DNA of 64,000 nucleotides from Agarilytica sp033852165. Lineage in GTDB: Bacteria > Pseudomonadota > Gammaproteobacteria > Pseudomonadales > Cellvibrionaceae. This document shows positions 1 through 8,686 of the stretch, one piece after another. The notes under the pieces were generated by a model that ran no database searches, was not told the DNA's origin, and worked only from the letters and a program-made list of their open reading frames with translations. The DNA lies in assembly GCA_033852165.1 (NCBI GenBank), contig JAWSUZ010000023.1:96012-160011 (forward strand). Reading direction: 5' to 3'. Each line of letters opens with the position of its first letter. Position 1 is the stretch's first letter. The translations under genes and the position numbers were made by a program.

Positions 1-54
1 CTGTGAGCCGAAATCGATAATTAAAATACGCTGGGAATGTATGTCCTGGGTCAT
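1..54 (-). CDS. guaA: GMP synthase (glutamine-hydrolysing), N-terminal start only
   Basis: The reverse strand from 54 gives an ATG followed by MTQDIHSQRILIIDFGSQ, the typical opening of the class I glutamine amidotransferase domain of GMP synthase. Only 18 codons lie in the window and the gene runs off the left edge. It lies 100 bp downstream of guaB on the same strand, the usual guaB-guaA order. GuaA converts XMP, the product of GuaB, to GMP with glutamine and ATP. The call rests on the short N-terminal match plus position. Confidence 0.85.
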   Translation of the reverse strand, partial: MTQDIHSQRILIIDFGSQ

Positions 55-154
55 GAACGGTGAGACCTTTGGTGAGATGCTATAAGAGAGTTTCGCAGAG
101 GAATAAAAATTAATTCGTGCACAGCTTGCGCTGTACACGGATACAAGAGTTTAG

Positions 155-1630
155 TTATCGACCGGAAACTGGGTAGTTTGGCGCTTCTTTTGTAATGCTT
201 ACGTCATGTACATGACTTTCGCCCATACCGGCAGAAGTTACTCGCACAAATTCAGGCTTATTCCGCATGATATCCAAGTCGATAGAACCGGTGTAGCCCA
301 TTGCTGCGCGTAACCCCCCCATTAACTGATGAACGACAGCACTAATTGGACCTTTATAAGGAACACGTCCTTCAATGCCTTCAGGGACAAGCTTTTCGGC
401 TCCCTGACTCGAATCTTGGAAGTAACGATCAGAAGAACCTTGTGTCTTCGACATCGCGCCAAGAGAACCCATGCCACGGTATGTCTTATAGGTACGTCCT
501 TGGTACAACTCGACTTCGCCCGGAGCCTCTTCAGTACCCGCAAACATAGAGCCCATCATAATGGCACTGGCTCCCGCGACCACCGCTTTGGCTAAATCGC
601 CAGAATAACGCACACCTCCGTCCGCAATCACAGGAACCCCTGTCCCTTTCAGCGCGGCAGCAACATTCGATATAGCCGTAATTTGCGGAACACCAACACC
701 GGTAACAATACGAGTCGTACAGATTGAACCGGGTCCGATTCCCACTTTAACGCCATCAGCACCGGCCTCAACCAAAGCTTTTGCCGCTTCGGCAGTTGCA
801 ATGTTGCCGCCAATCACTTGCAGATCCGGATAGGCTTTTTTAATCGCTCTTACACGGTTCAATACGTTTTGAGAGTGCCCATGAGCCGTATCAACCACAA
901 TCACATCAACACCCGCTTTCACCAAGGCTTCAACGCGGTCATCGGTATCTGGACTGGTGCCAACGGACGCACCAACTCGCAAACGACCATCATCTTCTTT
1001 ACAGGCGTTTGGGTAGGTCTCGGCCTTATTGATATCTTTTACTGTAATAAGCCCACAGAGGTCAAAAGCATCGTTTATGACCAAGACTCTTTCGATGCGA
1101 AACTTGTGTAACAATGAACGAACTTCATCAGCAGAAGCCCCTTCTTTAACCGTAACCAGGTCAGCTTTTGGCGTCATGATGCTGGCAACGCTTGCGCTCA
1201 TATTCGTCTCAAAGCGCACGTCACGTCCGGTAACAATACCGACAAGATCACCGCCAGAAAGAACAGGAACGCCTGAAATTCTATGCTTTTTAGTAAGAGC
1301 AACCAATTGCTCAATTGTTGCATCGGATTCAATGGTAATGGGGTCTTTTACAACACCCGCTTCAAACTTCTTAACTGCATGAACTTGCTCGGCTTGCGCT
1401 TCGATCGACATGCTTTTGTGAATAATGCCAATACCGCCTTCCTGCGCAATTGCAATGGCAAGGCTCGCTTCTGTGACGGTATCCATCGCAGCTGAAATTA
1501 AGGGAATATTAAGGGAAATATTACGCGTTAATTGCGTCTTCAAGCTCGCGTCTTTGGCTGTTATTTCCGAGTACCCTGGGATCAGTAGTACATCGTCAAA
1601 CGTGAGTGCTTCCTCGGAAATTCTTAGCAT
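155..1630 (-). CDS. guaB: Inosine-5'-monophosphate dehydrogenase
   Basis: GuaB oxidises IMP to XMP with NAD+, the committed step of guanine nucleotide synthesis in the cytoplasm. The 491-aa length is typical. The protein opens with the conserved LTFDDVLL segment, carries a CBS-domain pair at about residues 95-205, and has the catalytic loop GPGSICTTR (Cys near residue 305), followed by the IADGG and GAMSKTQGS-type motifs of the TIM barrel. guaA follows 100 bp downstream on the same strand, so the two probably form one operon. A promoter with a GC-rich discriminator lies just upstream (1675-1703). Nothing looks unusual in the protein. Confidence 0.97.
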   Translation of the reverse strand: MLRISEEALTFDDVLLIPGYSEITAKDASLKTQLTRNISLNIPLISAAMDTVTEASLAIAIAQEGGIGIIHKSMSIEAQAEQVHAVKKFEAGVVKDPITIESDATIEQLVALTKKHRISGVPVLSGGDLVGIVTGRDVRFETNMSASVASIMTPKADLVTVKEGASADEVRSLLHKFRIERVLVINDAFDLCGLITVKDINKAETYPNACKEDDGRLRVGASVGTSPDTDDRVEALVKAGVDVIVVDTAHGHSQNVLNRVRAIKKAYPDLQVIGGNIATAEAAKALVEAGADGVKVGIGPGSICTTRIVTGVGVPQITAISNVAAALKGTGVPVIADGGVRYSGDLAKAVVAGASAIMMGSMFAGTEEAPGEVELYQGRTYKTYRGMGSLGAMSKTQGSSDRYFQDSSQGAEKLVPEGIEGRVPYKGPISAVVHQLMGGLRAAMGYTGSIDLDIMRNKPEFVRVTSAGMGESHVHDVSITKEAPNYPVSGR

Positions 1631-1674
1631 GGCCAGTAAACCTCTGGATTTGTGGTACGTGAGAAAAGCGCGTC

Positions 1675-1703
1675 ATTATAGCTATCTCGTTTGGGCCGGT
1701 AAA
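1675..1703 (-). promoter_or_regulatory. Putative sigma70 promoter of guaB with GC-rich discriminator
   Basis: On the minus strand a TTTACC -35 box is separated by exactly 17 bp from a perfect TATAAT -10 box. The seven bases after the -10 box are GACGCGC. GC-rich discriminators are a known hallmark of stringently (ppGpp) controlled promoters, and guaB promoters of gammaproteobacteria are known to behave this way. The predicted start site is roughly 40 bp before the guaB start codon. Assignment is from sequence only. Confidence 0.6.
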
Positions 1704-1845
1704 CAAAGGCTTTGCAGCATTTGCAAGATAAATGCAATGGAGGCCGATTTAAGCCCCGAATTCGCGATGTATCGGCTTCTAGGGAGTGCTAAACTCTCGA
1801 TTTTTAGTCTCAATCAACAATTAAGCATTATTTAAGCGGCATTCT

Positions 1846-3207
1846 ATGAGCAACCACCTATTTGATTCTGTCGACGAGCTCAACAGCACCTTTTCGGTCT
1901 CAGAACTCAATCGCAGAGCCAAGGGCTTGCTAGAAACGCACTTCCCCTTGATATGGGTCGAAGGTGAAATTTCCAATATTAGCCGCCCCGCTTCGGGCCA
2001 CTGGTACTTCACTCTCAAAGACTCTGGTGCACAAATCAGCTGTGCAATGTTTAAACGACGTAGCGCTTATGTGAAATTTAACCCAACAGTGGGTGATCAT
2101 TTAAAAGTTCGAGCAAAGGTCAGCCTATATGAGGGTCGCGGTGACTATCAGTTAATCGTCGAGCACATGGAGCAAGCCGGTTTCGGACTGTTACAAAAAC
2201 GGTTTGAAGAATTAAAGTCAAAACTACAGAACGAAGGTTTGTTCGCCCCAGAAGCCAAGCAAGCTCTGCCAAGGCAGTGCCGACACCTCGCCATAGTGAC
2301 CTCACCCAGTGGCGCTGCAGTACAAGATGTTTTATCAGTCCTTGAGCGCCGCTTCCCATCTCTCCCAGTTACAATCATACCCAGCCCCGTACAGGGCGAC
2401 GAATCTGCAACTCTACTCGTTAAAGCAATCAACCTCGCTGATGAAGACGAACGCTTCGATACCATACTGCTATGTCGTGGAGGCGGCTCAATCGAGGACC
2501 TATGGTCATTTAATAATGAAGCCCTCGCCCGCTGCATTGCAGCCTGTGACACCCCGATAGTTTCAGCTGTCGGGCATGAAGTGGATTTTACCATCGCCGA
2601 TTTCGTTGCCGATTTGCGCGCACCCACCCCTTCGGCCGCTGCCGAGCTTATCAGCGCAGACAGTGGGGAGCTAAGAGCTCAATTAGCTCGTATCGAAAGC
2701 CAGCTTCAACGTGCGATACGCTCAACACTCGAAAAACATGAAGATCGTATTCGTTATTTGCAAAAGCGTCTCAAACACCCACGAGAGAAACTGGAGCAGT
2801 GGCACCAACGCTTGGATCATATTGAGACACGACTGACCCATGCATTAACACGTGAGCTCGATAAAAACCGGCAAAAATTTGCTCTCACCACTAACCGATT
2901 ATTTGGTTCAAGCCCGAAACCCAAAATTCAGCAACAAAGGTCACACATTCAAGATCTATCTTTACGACTGAATCGCAGCATCAAACAAAACGTGCTCGAT
3001 AAACACAATCAATTTAGCCATCAAGTAGCCCGCTTAGACCTGGTTAGCCCTCTTGCAACGATAAACCGCGGCTACAGTATTGCACGAGACTCTGAAGGGA
3101 ATGTTCTAAGCTCAATTCATTCCGTGGATACCGGCGATGAATTTTCCTTACGAGTGGGAGACGGCACCTTAATATCCACCGTTAAAGAGAAGCAACCGCT
3201 AATCTAA
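1846..3207 (+). CDS. xseA: Exodeoxyribonuclease VII large subunit
   Basis: XseA is the catalytic large subunit of exonuclease VII, which with XseB degrades single-stranded DNA from either end. The 453-aa protein has the N-terminal OB fold (about residues 15-110, with ISNISRPASGHWYFTLKD) and the conserved catalytic segments RGGGSIEDLWSFN and VGHEVDFTIADFVADLRAPTPSAA, followed by a long coiled-coil C-terminal part. It is transcribed divergently from guaB, a common pairing. xseB is not in the window. The start at 1846 is supported by the match of the N-terminus to the family. Confidence 0.96.
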   Translation: MSNHLFDSVDELNSTFSVSELNRRAKGLLETHFPLIWVEGEISNISRPASGHWYFTLKDSGAQISCAMFKRRSAYVKFNPTVGDHLKVRAKVSLYEGRGDYQLIVEHMEQAGFGLLQKRFEELKSKLQNEGLFAPEAKQALPRQCRHLAIVTSPSGAAVQDVLSVLERRFPSLPVTIIPSPVQGDESATLLVKAINLADEDERFDTILLCRGGGSIEDLWSFNNEALARCIAACDTPIVSAVGHEVDFTIADFVADLRAPTPSAAAELISADSGELRAQLARIESQLQRAIRSTLEKHEDRIRYLQKRLKHPREKLEQWHQRLDHIETRLTHALTRELDKNRQKFALTTNRLFGSSPKPKIQQQRSHIQDLSLRLNRSIKQNVLDKHNQFSHQVARLDLVSPLATINRGYSIARDSEGNVLSSIHSVDTGDEFSLRVGDGTLISTVKEKQPLI

Positions 3208-3224
3208 GAGCGCCAGAAAAACCC

Positions 3225-4013
3225 ATGTCAAATCCTATCTTGGAAATAAAAAACGCTCGTGTTTTTCGAGGGCAGCATTGCGTGTTTGAAGATTTATCCC
3301 TTTCTTTATCTGAAGGTGAACACGTAGCAATTCTAGGGCCTAATGGAGCAGGAAAAACCACATTACTCAAGCTCCTCACGCGAGAAATTAGCCCAGTCGT
3401 ACGTGCCGGCTCTTACGTTAAAATATTCGGTCAAGAGCTCGTTAACATATGGCAACTGCGAGATAAAATTGGCGTAGTCTCCCACGAATTTCAATCGCAA
3501 TATGAAGCTGTTGCAACAGGATTGGATGTTGTCCTGTCGGCATTTTTTGGATCGGTGGGCATTCACCAACATCATCACGTCTCGCCGGATCAGATCAATA
3601 TTGCAGAGCAAGCACTGGTCAAATATCAGGTGCAGGAGTTAAGAGATCGCCAATTTCTTCAGCTTTCGAGCGGCCAAAAACGTCGCTTACTTCTGGCTCG
3701 AGCGACAATCCATAACCCAAAAGTCATCGTTTTTGATGAACCCACAAGCAGTTTGGACGTAAGCGCTGCCTTTCAAATACTGAAAGACATGAGGGAGCTG
3801 AGCGCACAAGGGAAAACCATCATTCTCGTAACCCATCATATTCAAGAGATTGTCCCTGAAATCAACAGAGTCATCGCATTGGATCAAGGGGCTATTTGCT
3901 TCGACGGGGAGAAATCCGAGATACTCACGTCAAGTCGTTTAAGCTCACTTTTTAAAACGCCGATACGCGTTTCAAATCAGGCTGGTTTCTATCAATGGGC
4001 TCCAGATAGCTAA
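3225..4013 (+). CDS. ABC transporter-type ATPase, no permease partner nearby
   Basis: A single 262-aa ATP-binding cassette domain. Visible motifs are Walker A GPNGAGKTT (about residues 38-46), a Q-loop region SHEFQSQ, the signature LSSGQKRR, Walker B VIVFDEPTSSLD and the switch histidine in VTHH. It lies 17 bp after xseA on the same strand and may be cotranscribed. No permease or binding-protein gene is adjacent, so the substrate cannot be named. It resembles stand-alone ATPases of the ModF/YlmA kind (family resemblance from motifs only), which may have non-transport roles. Confidence 0.85.
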   Translation: MSNPILEIKNARVFRGQHCVFEDLSLSLSEGEHVAILGPNGAGKTTLLKLLTREISPVVRAGSYVKIFGQELVNIWQLRDKIGVVSHEFQSQYEAVATGLDVVLSAFFGSVGIHQHHHVSPDQINIAEQALVKYQVQELRDRQFLQLSSGQKRRLLLARATIHNPKVIVFDEPTSSLDVSAAFQILKDMRELSAQGKTIILVTHHIQEIVPEINRVIALDQGAICFDGEKSEILTSSRLSSLFKTPIRVSNQAGFYQWAPDS

Positions 4014-4263
4014 AAACATCAGTTAAAGCGCCACTCAAAATATTTTCATGTCGGGGCACCATTAGAAGTACTAGTAAGCCCTCATAGCCTCGTCTTCGAT
4101 TTAGCGCCGATATCAACCGCTCGCCTTCGTGCACCTATAGTCAAATATAGCCGCAGAATATCCTCTCGACTCCCCGTCCAGAACAAAGCTGGATCGCATT
4201 TTGCTGTACACCAATGAGAACATAAAAAATGTCAATTAATTGACCAAATAGGTAGGGCAGACG

Positions 4264-4797
4264 ATGACAATTGATTACTGGGTGATTCTTGACACTTTAT
4301 TTAAGATCTCAATGGGAATGGTGCTGGCCTTCGCTTGTCTGTGGCTAACGAAGATATGGAGGGACCAACACTCCCCCATCCGAACCCGGCCAGAACAAAA
4401 GAAAATATTCTTACTGGAAGAAATTTCTTCCGAAGTCGGGCGAGTAAACCACTGCTTCGCAAAGTATTCAGCCCTTGTCATTGAATCAACACGTTTTGGG
4501 AAGCGCTGGCCCCCTGCTAGAAAGCAGGAGTTAGACCGGATCAACGAACAATTGGTAAACGAATTTGAAAAACTTTCCGCAGCTGAAGCAAAGCTGTTAA
4601 TGCTGGGAGAGAAGACAATGGAAAAGACCTTGCGCTTATACGCAGCCAAAATAGCCTTCTTCAGAAAACAGGTCTATGTGGGTCGCCAGGATATTAGCGA
4701 GCAAGAAATTGCGGATATTAAAATCACGATTATGAAACTAAGAGAACAATTTTATGACTTGCTCAGCAGGCGATATGACAGACTTCTTGCGGCATGA
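4264..4797 (+). CDS. Hypothetical membrane-anchored protein with coiled coil
   Basis: A 177-aa protein I do not recognise. Residues about 8-29 form one hydrophobic segment (VILDTLFKISMGMVLAFACL). The remainder is charged and helical, rich in Lys, Glu and Leu, and looks like a cytoplasmic helical bundle or coiled coil. It starts with ATG preceded by a GGTAGGGCAG-type purine-rich stretch. It is 250 bp downstream of the ABC ATPase and converges on the PilZ gene. No function can be assigned. Confidence 0.6.
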   Translation: MTIDYWVILDTLFKISMGMVLAFACLWLTKIWRDQHSPIRTRPEQKKIFLLEEISSEVGRVNHCFAKYSALVIESTRFGKRWPPARKQELDRINEQLVNEFEKLSAAEAKLLMLGEKTMEKTLRLYAAKIAFFRKQVYVGRQDISEQEIADIKITIMKLREQFYDLLSRRYDRLLAA

Positions 4798-4843
4798 ACG
4801 GATAATGAATAGACGAGATCACCCAATAATAGAATCAAAGAAC

Positions 4844-4859
4844 GTAGCTATTTAGCTAC
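4844..4859. repeat. Short palindrome between convergent genes
   Basis: GTAGCTA-TT-TAGCTAC is a perfect 7-bp inverted repeat. It sits between the convergent hypothetical gene and the PilZ gene, and its last base is the first base of the PilZ stop codon complement. It could act as a weak bidirectional transcription end, but there is no T-tract, so the role is a guess. Confidence 0.35.
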
Positions 4860-5353
4860 TATGCAGGGAAATTCGCCGCGTATTTTTTTACCCATTCCCG
4901 AGCGGCTTCTTCGCTGCTCAAATCTCGGCCTTCTGCTGCCAACATTTCACTTCGATAATGCTCAATATGGCAAATTTGCTCAACCATGCGAACACCATAT
5001 TGCGTAGAGTTATCAGTAAACTCTACGCCAACAGCATAAGAGTTACGTTCGCGTTTACACCAAGCAACTGTGCCATCAGCCTCGAATGGAGACTTATCCA
5101 AACCAATTTCAATATGGATATGCCGGCCCGCCTCCATTGGGCATTCAGATGTAAAGCACAAACCACCGCAGCTAACATCACGTAAGTTTTGGGATTGACA
5201 AGGCGAGGCATCTAAAGAATATGCAATGGGAATGTCTGATGGATGACGTATAAATCGCCGCATAGCGCTATCTTGCTCATTTATAGAGTTGAGCCACTCA
5301 GTGTAAAAACTTAACCACGGGTTACATACGAACCCAAACCCGAAACTCTTCAT
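4859..5353 (-). CDS. PilZ domain protein
   Basis: A 164-aa protein with a PilZ fold, the common c-di-GMP receptor domain. The motif RRFIRHPSDIPI (RxxxR-type, about residues 32-43) and the later DVSCGGLCF (matching D/NxSxxG) are the two c-di-GMP contact motifs. VGVEFTD closes the barrel. A short N-terminal extension of about 30 residues precedes the domain, and a helical tail follows. It occupies the place after rnhB where dnaE often lies in this cluster. The specific target is unknown. Other genes in the window (27262-29721, 43675-43941) also belong to c-di-GMP signalling. Confidence 0.85.
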   Translation of the reverse strand: MKSFGFGFVCNPWLSFYTEWLNSINEQDSAMRRFIRHPSDIPIAYSLDASPCQSQNLRDVSCGGLCFTSECPMEAGRHIHIEIGLDKSPFEADGTVAWCKRERNSYAVGVEFTDNSTQYGVRMVEQICHIEHYRSEMLAAEGRDLSSEEAAREWVKKYAANFPA

Positions 5354-5534
5354 TTCACAATCCCCCCCTTAGAGTCCAGTGAAATAACCATGCCGATATT
5401 CAAAAGTAGAAAGTATCTACGGCGACATGTTAACGGTGTTAGAGGTCAAAAGCTCAGTTTCAACTTAAACACCTCTTATTACTAGGTATAGCTCAATTGC
5501 AGGGGGCCACAGGAATATTTAAAGGTTTTTTTTG

Positions 5535-6161
5535 CTAACTTTCGAATTGTTCTAATATTTTTTTTACTGGAGCATATGAACGCCGATGAATGTCACAAAC
5601 ACCGTATTTTTCAAGCGCCTGAATATGCGCCTTAGTGGGGTAACCTTTATGTTTTGCAAAACCGTATTCCGGATATTTTTTATCTAGCGCTTCCATTTCT
5701 TGGTCTCGTGCTACCTTAGCAATTATCGAAGCTGCGCTAATTTCTTCTACGAGGTTATCACCTTGCACAACCGATTCAGAGGGGTAATCCCACTGAGGCA
5801 ATTTGTTTCCATCAACATAAACATAACCTGGAGATGGATCAAGCTCATCAACTGCTCGCTTCATTGCCAGCAAACTCGCGTGTAAAATATTAAGATCATC
5901 GATTTCTTCAATAGAAGCTCTCGTAATACTCCACGCAAGTGCTTTTCTCTTAATCTCTTCGCTTAAAACTAAACGTTTTTTTTCACTGATCTTTTTAGAG
6001 TCTTTTAACCCTACAATACCGTGATCTTTCCCAAGAATAACCGCAGCGGCAACAACATCACCAGCAAGCGGACCTCGCCCAACCTCATCAACGCCTGCAA
6101 TACGCTTCTTCGAAGGGTCAACAACAAAAAGATCTCTTGTTTTATTTTCTATTTTTGGCAC
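5535..6161 (-). CDS. rnhB: Ribonuclease HII
   Basis: RNase HII cleaves RNA in RNA-DNA hybrids and removes misincorporated ribonucleotides. The 208-aa protein has the defining GVDEVGRGPLAG motif with the first catalytic Asp-Glu pair, then VYVDGNKLP and AASIIAKVARD, which supply the remaining acidic residues. It overlaps the end of lpxB by 13 bp, so the two are translationally coupled. It is the last gene of the lpx cluster here. Length is normal. Confidence 0.96.
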   Translation of the reverse strand: MPKIENKTRDLFVVDPSKKRIAGVDEVGRGPLAGDVVAAAVILGKDHGIVGLKDSKKISEKKRLVLSEEIKRKALAWSITRASIEEIDDLNILHASLLAMKRAVDELDPSPGYVYVDGNKLPQWDYPSESVVQGDNLVEEISAASIIAKVARDQEMEALDKKYPEYGFAKHKGYPTKAHIQALEKYGVCDIHRRSYAPVKKILEQFES

Positions 6162-7291
6162 AATTTTTCCACCGCGTTCGCCGCTTCTTCATTCGCATTT
6201 TTCTTTAATGTCCGATGAATACGTAAAAACTCTGAAATCAAGTCGTCACTTGTTTGGGCACATTCAAAATATTTCATAACTTCAGTACTTATTTTATCTG
6301 CTGTTGCTTCATTTTGAATAAGTTCTGGAACAAGCAAGCGATTGGCCAGCAAATTAGGCAATCCAATATACTTCGACTTTACAAGCCGTTTAATAATCCA
6401 AAATGATAAAGCGGCCATGCGGTAAGCGATCACCATTGGTCGTTTTAAAAGCATAGCTTCTAAAGTTGTTGTTCCTGAAGCCATTAAGACAACATCGGCT
6501 GCCGCCATAACTTCATGAGAATCATCCAGGCTCAGGGCCACGTTTAAATTTGGAAAATCCCGAATAATTACTGAGAGCTCTTCATGGCGAGCTTCGTTTG
6601 CAGCGGGAACCAGTATTTGTATCTCTGGCTGGATAGACACACAAAGTTCTGCTGCCTCTAAAAAAACTCGGCTTAATTTCTCAACTTCAGAGCGTCGACT
6701 ACCCGGCAGCACGGCTAAGTACTTCCCGGCCTCATCCAACCCCAACTTTTGTCGGGACTCAACCTTTACGTCCTCGAGAGAAAGCTTGTCAGCTAAGGGA
6801 TGGCCCACACAATGAACGGGGACATTGTGATCAAGATAGAATGCTTCTTCAAAAGGAAATAGCGTCAGCATTAAATCAACAGCTTTAGCAATTTTCTTTA
6901 TTCGGCCCTGCCGCCATGCCCAAACAGATGGGCTGACATAATGTACGGTTTTGATACCTATTTCTTTCAGCGATAACTCAAGAGAAAGGTTAAAATCAGG
7001 CGCGTCTATACCGACAAACACGTCAGGGGGAGATTCAATATAACGCTGGCGTATATTTTTACGAATAGACAACAATTCCGGCAAACGCTTAAGCGGCTCG
7101 ACCAAGCCCATCACTGCAAGTCGATCCATAGGAAAATGAGAGACAAAACCCAGCGCAATCATTTTAGGACCGCCAATGCCTTCAAACTGACAATTGGGGT
7201 AGCGCTTCTTCAGAGCTTCGATGAGCCCAGCGCCTAAAATATCACCCGACGCCTCACCAACAACAATTGCTATCCGAGACAAAGTTTTCAT
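6149..7291 (-). CDS. lpxB: Lipid-A-disaccharide synthase
   Basis: LpxB joins UDP-diacylglucosamine and lipid X to form the lipid A disaccharide at the inner membrane. The 380-aa protein shows the family opening VVGEASGDILGAGL, then FEGIGGPKM, the YVSPSVWAWRQGR motif and the nucleotide-sugar region LPGSRRSEVE and ASGTTTLEAML. It lies downstream of lpxA (about 90 bp) and overlaps rnhB. Length matches the family. Confidence 0.97.
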   Translation of the reverse strand: MKTLSRIAIVVGEASGDILGAGLIEALKKRYPNCQFEGIGGPKMIALGFVSHFPMDRLAVMGLVEPLKRLPELLSIRKNIRQRYIESPPDVFVGIDAPDFNLSLELSLKEIGIKTVHYVSPSVWAWRQGRIKKIAKAVDLMLTLFPFEEAFYLDHNVPVHCVGHPLADKLSLEDVKVESRQKLGLDEAGKYLAVLPGSRRSEVEKLSRVFLEAAELCVSIQPEIQILVPAANEARHEELSVIIRDFPNLNVALSLDDSHEVMAAADVVLMASGTTTLEAMLLKRPMVIAYRMAALSFWIIKRLVKSKYIGLPNLLANRLLVPELIQNEATADKISTEVMKYFECAQTSDDLISEFLRIHRTLKKNANEEAANAVEKLCQK

Positions 7292-7378
7292 AATGTGTTT
7301 ATGCGTTCTTGAGAAGAGTTATCGTTTGATGTTTTGAGCTGTTATAGATAATTAAGCATTAGGTGCTGGGAATTAGGT

Positions 7379-8146
7379 TTAACGAACAATTCCACGAGTG
7401 GATTGTCGTAATGAATCCGTGAGAGTTTTAATTTCACCCGCATCAGGTAATTCACTTAACTCTCTCAAGGCAGATTCAATCGTCAAACCGCGGCGATAAA
7501 TAATTTTAAATGCTTTTGATAAATTGGAAAGTTGGTCTTTGCTATAACCTCGTCGTTTGAGGCCTTCAAGGTTCATGCTTCTTGCGGCAGCGGGCGCTCC
7601 TGCCACGGTGACAAAAGCTGGAATATCTTTACCAACGGCGCTCCCCATTCCAGTGAAACTATGGGTGCCCACATAACAATATTGGTGAACCAAAGTATAA
7701 CCGCTTAAAATTGCCCAATCCCCAACGATGACATGACCTGCTAACGAAGCATTGTTCACCAAGATACAATGATTACCAACAACGCTATCGTGTCCGATAT
7801 GGACGTAAGCCATAATCAGATTATCGTCACCGATGGTTGTTTCAGAGCGATCCTGTACCGTTCCTCGATGAATCGTCACACCTTCTCGAATAACATTACG
7901 ATCACCAATAACCAAGCGAGTATCTTCACCTTGATACTTCAAGTCAGGCGTATCTTCACCAATGGAAGAAAACTGCATGATTCGGTTATCGTTGCCGATA
8001 ACAGTGGGGCCTTTAATTACAACATGAGACGCGACCTCAGTACCCGATTTAATAACAACATCCGGCCCAATAATGGTCCACGGACCAATAGAAACTCCTT
8101 CTTCGATAGTAGCGGAAGCATCAATTATCGCACTGCTATGAATCAA
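7379..8146 (-). CDS. lpxA: UDP-N-acetylglucosamine O-acyltransferase
   Basis: LpxA transfers a 3-hydroxyacyl chain from ACP to UDP-GlcNAc, the first step of lipid A synthesis. The 255-aa protein is a left-handed beta-helix made of imperfect hexapeptides (for example VSIGPWTIIGPDVVI), and it has the MAYVHIGHDSVVGN segment with the catalytic histidine. A C-terminal helical part follows (LEGLKRRGYSKDQL). It lies between fabZ and lpxB in the usual order. Confidence 0.97.
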   Translation of the reverse strand: MIHSSAIIDASATIEEGVSIGPWTIIGPDVVIKSGTEVASHVVIKGPTVIGNDNRIMQFSSIGEDTPDLKYQGEDTRLVIGDRNVIREGVTIHRGTVQDRSETTIGDDNLIMAYVHIGHDSVVGNHCILVNNASLAGHVIVGDWAILSGYTLVHQYCYVGTHSFTGMGSAVGKDIPAFVTVAGAPAAARSMNLEGLKRRGYSKDQLSNLSKAFKIIYRRGLTIESALRELSELPDAGEIKTLTDSLRQSTRGIVR

Positions 8147-8208
8147 AATTTGCCCTTAATACTTTGCTTTTAACACAAGTCGTCACAATGACAACTCGAC
8201 TTCAAACA

Positions 8209-8658
8209 CTAAACACTTCGATCAGCGCACATGATGGTCGCGCTAGTCACCAATTGATCATCTACCTTAGCCACGCAATCGAACTTCCAAATACCGCGTT
8301 TTTCAGAGACGATTTTCGCCTCAATAAAAACACGATCTCCCGGAACTACCTGGCGTTTAAAGCGGACTTTATCGATACCTGCAAATAGGTATATGGAACC
8401 GTCTTCAGGCGTTTTATCCATCGTTTTAAAACCGAGAATACCGCAAGCTTGCGCCATAGCCTCTACAATCATCACTCCGGGAAATACTGGAAACTGAGGA
8501 AAATGCCCCTCGAAAACGGGCTCATTTGCAGAAACGTTTTTGTACGCAAGAATTCTCTCCCCTTCTTCCAGCTCTACAACGCGATCAATCAATAAAAACG
8601 GATAACGGTGCGGAAGATATTTACGAATTTCAAGAATGTCCATCATGGTGAGCCCCAA
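8209..8658 (-). CDS. fabZ: 3-hydroxyacyl-ACP dehydratase FabZ
   Basis: FabZ dehydrates 3-hydroxyacyl-ACP in fatty acid elongation and competes with LpxA/LpxD for hydroxyacyl-ACP. The 149-aa hot-dog fold carries the hallmark GHFPQFPVFPGVMIVEAMAQ with the catalytic His and Glu. The first residues before MDILEIRKYLPHRYPFLL are a short extension; the second Met (residue 5) is an equally possible start. It is placed between lpxD and lpxA as in most gammaproteobacteria. Confidence 0.97.
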   Translation of the reverse strand: MGLTMMDILEIRKYLPHRYPFLLIDRVVELEEGERILAYKNVSANEPVFEGHFPQFPVFPGVMIVEAMAQACGILGFKTMDKTPEDGSIYLFAGIDKVRFKRQVVPGDRVFIEAKIVSEKRGIWKFDCVAKVDDQLVTSATIMCADRSV

Positions 8659-8686
8659 AACTAAGCGCTCATCAGCGCCTACGTAG

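Noticed and set aside
329..1835. Several plus-strand open frames across guaB
   Set aside because: They are antisense shadows of a clearly conserved gene, with no family match of their own.
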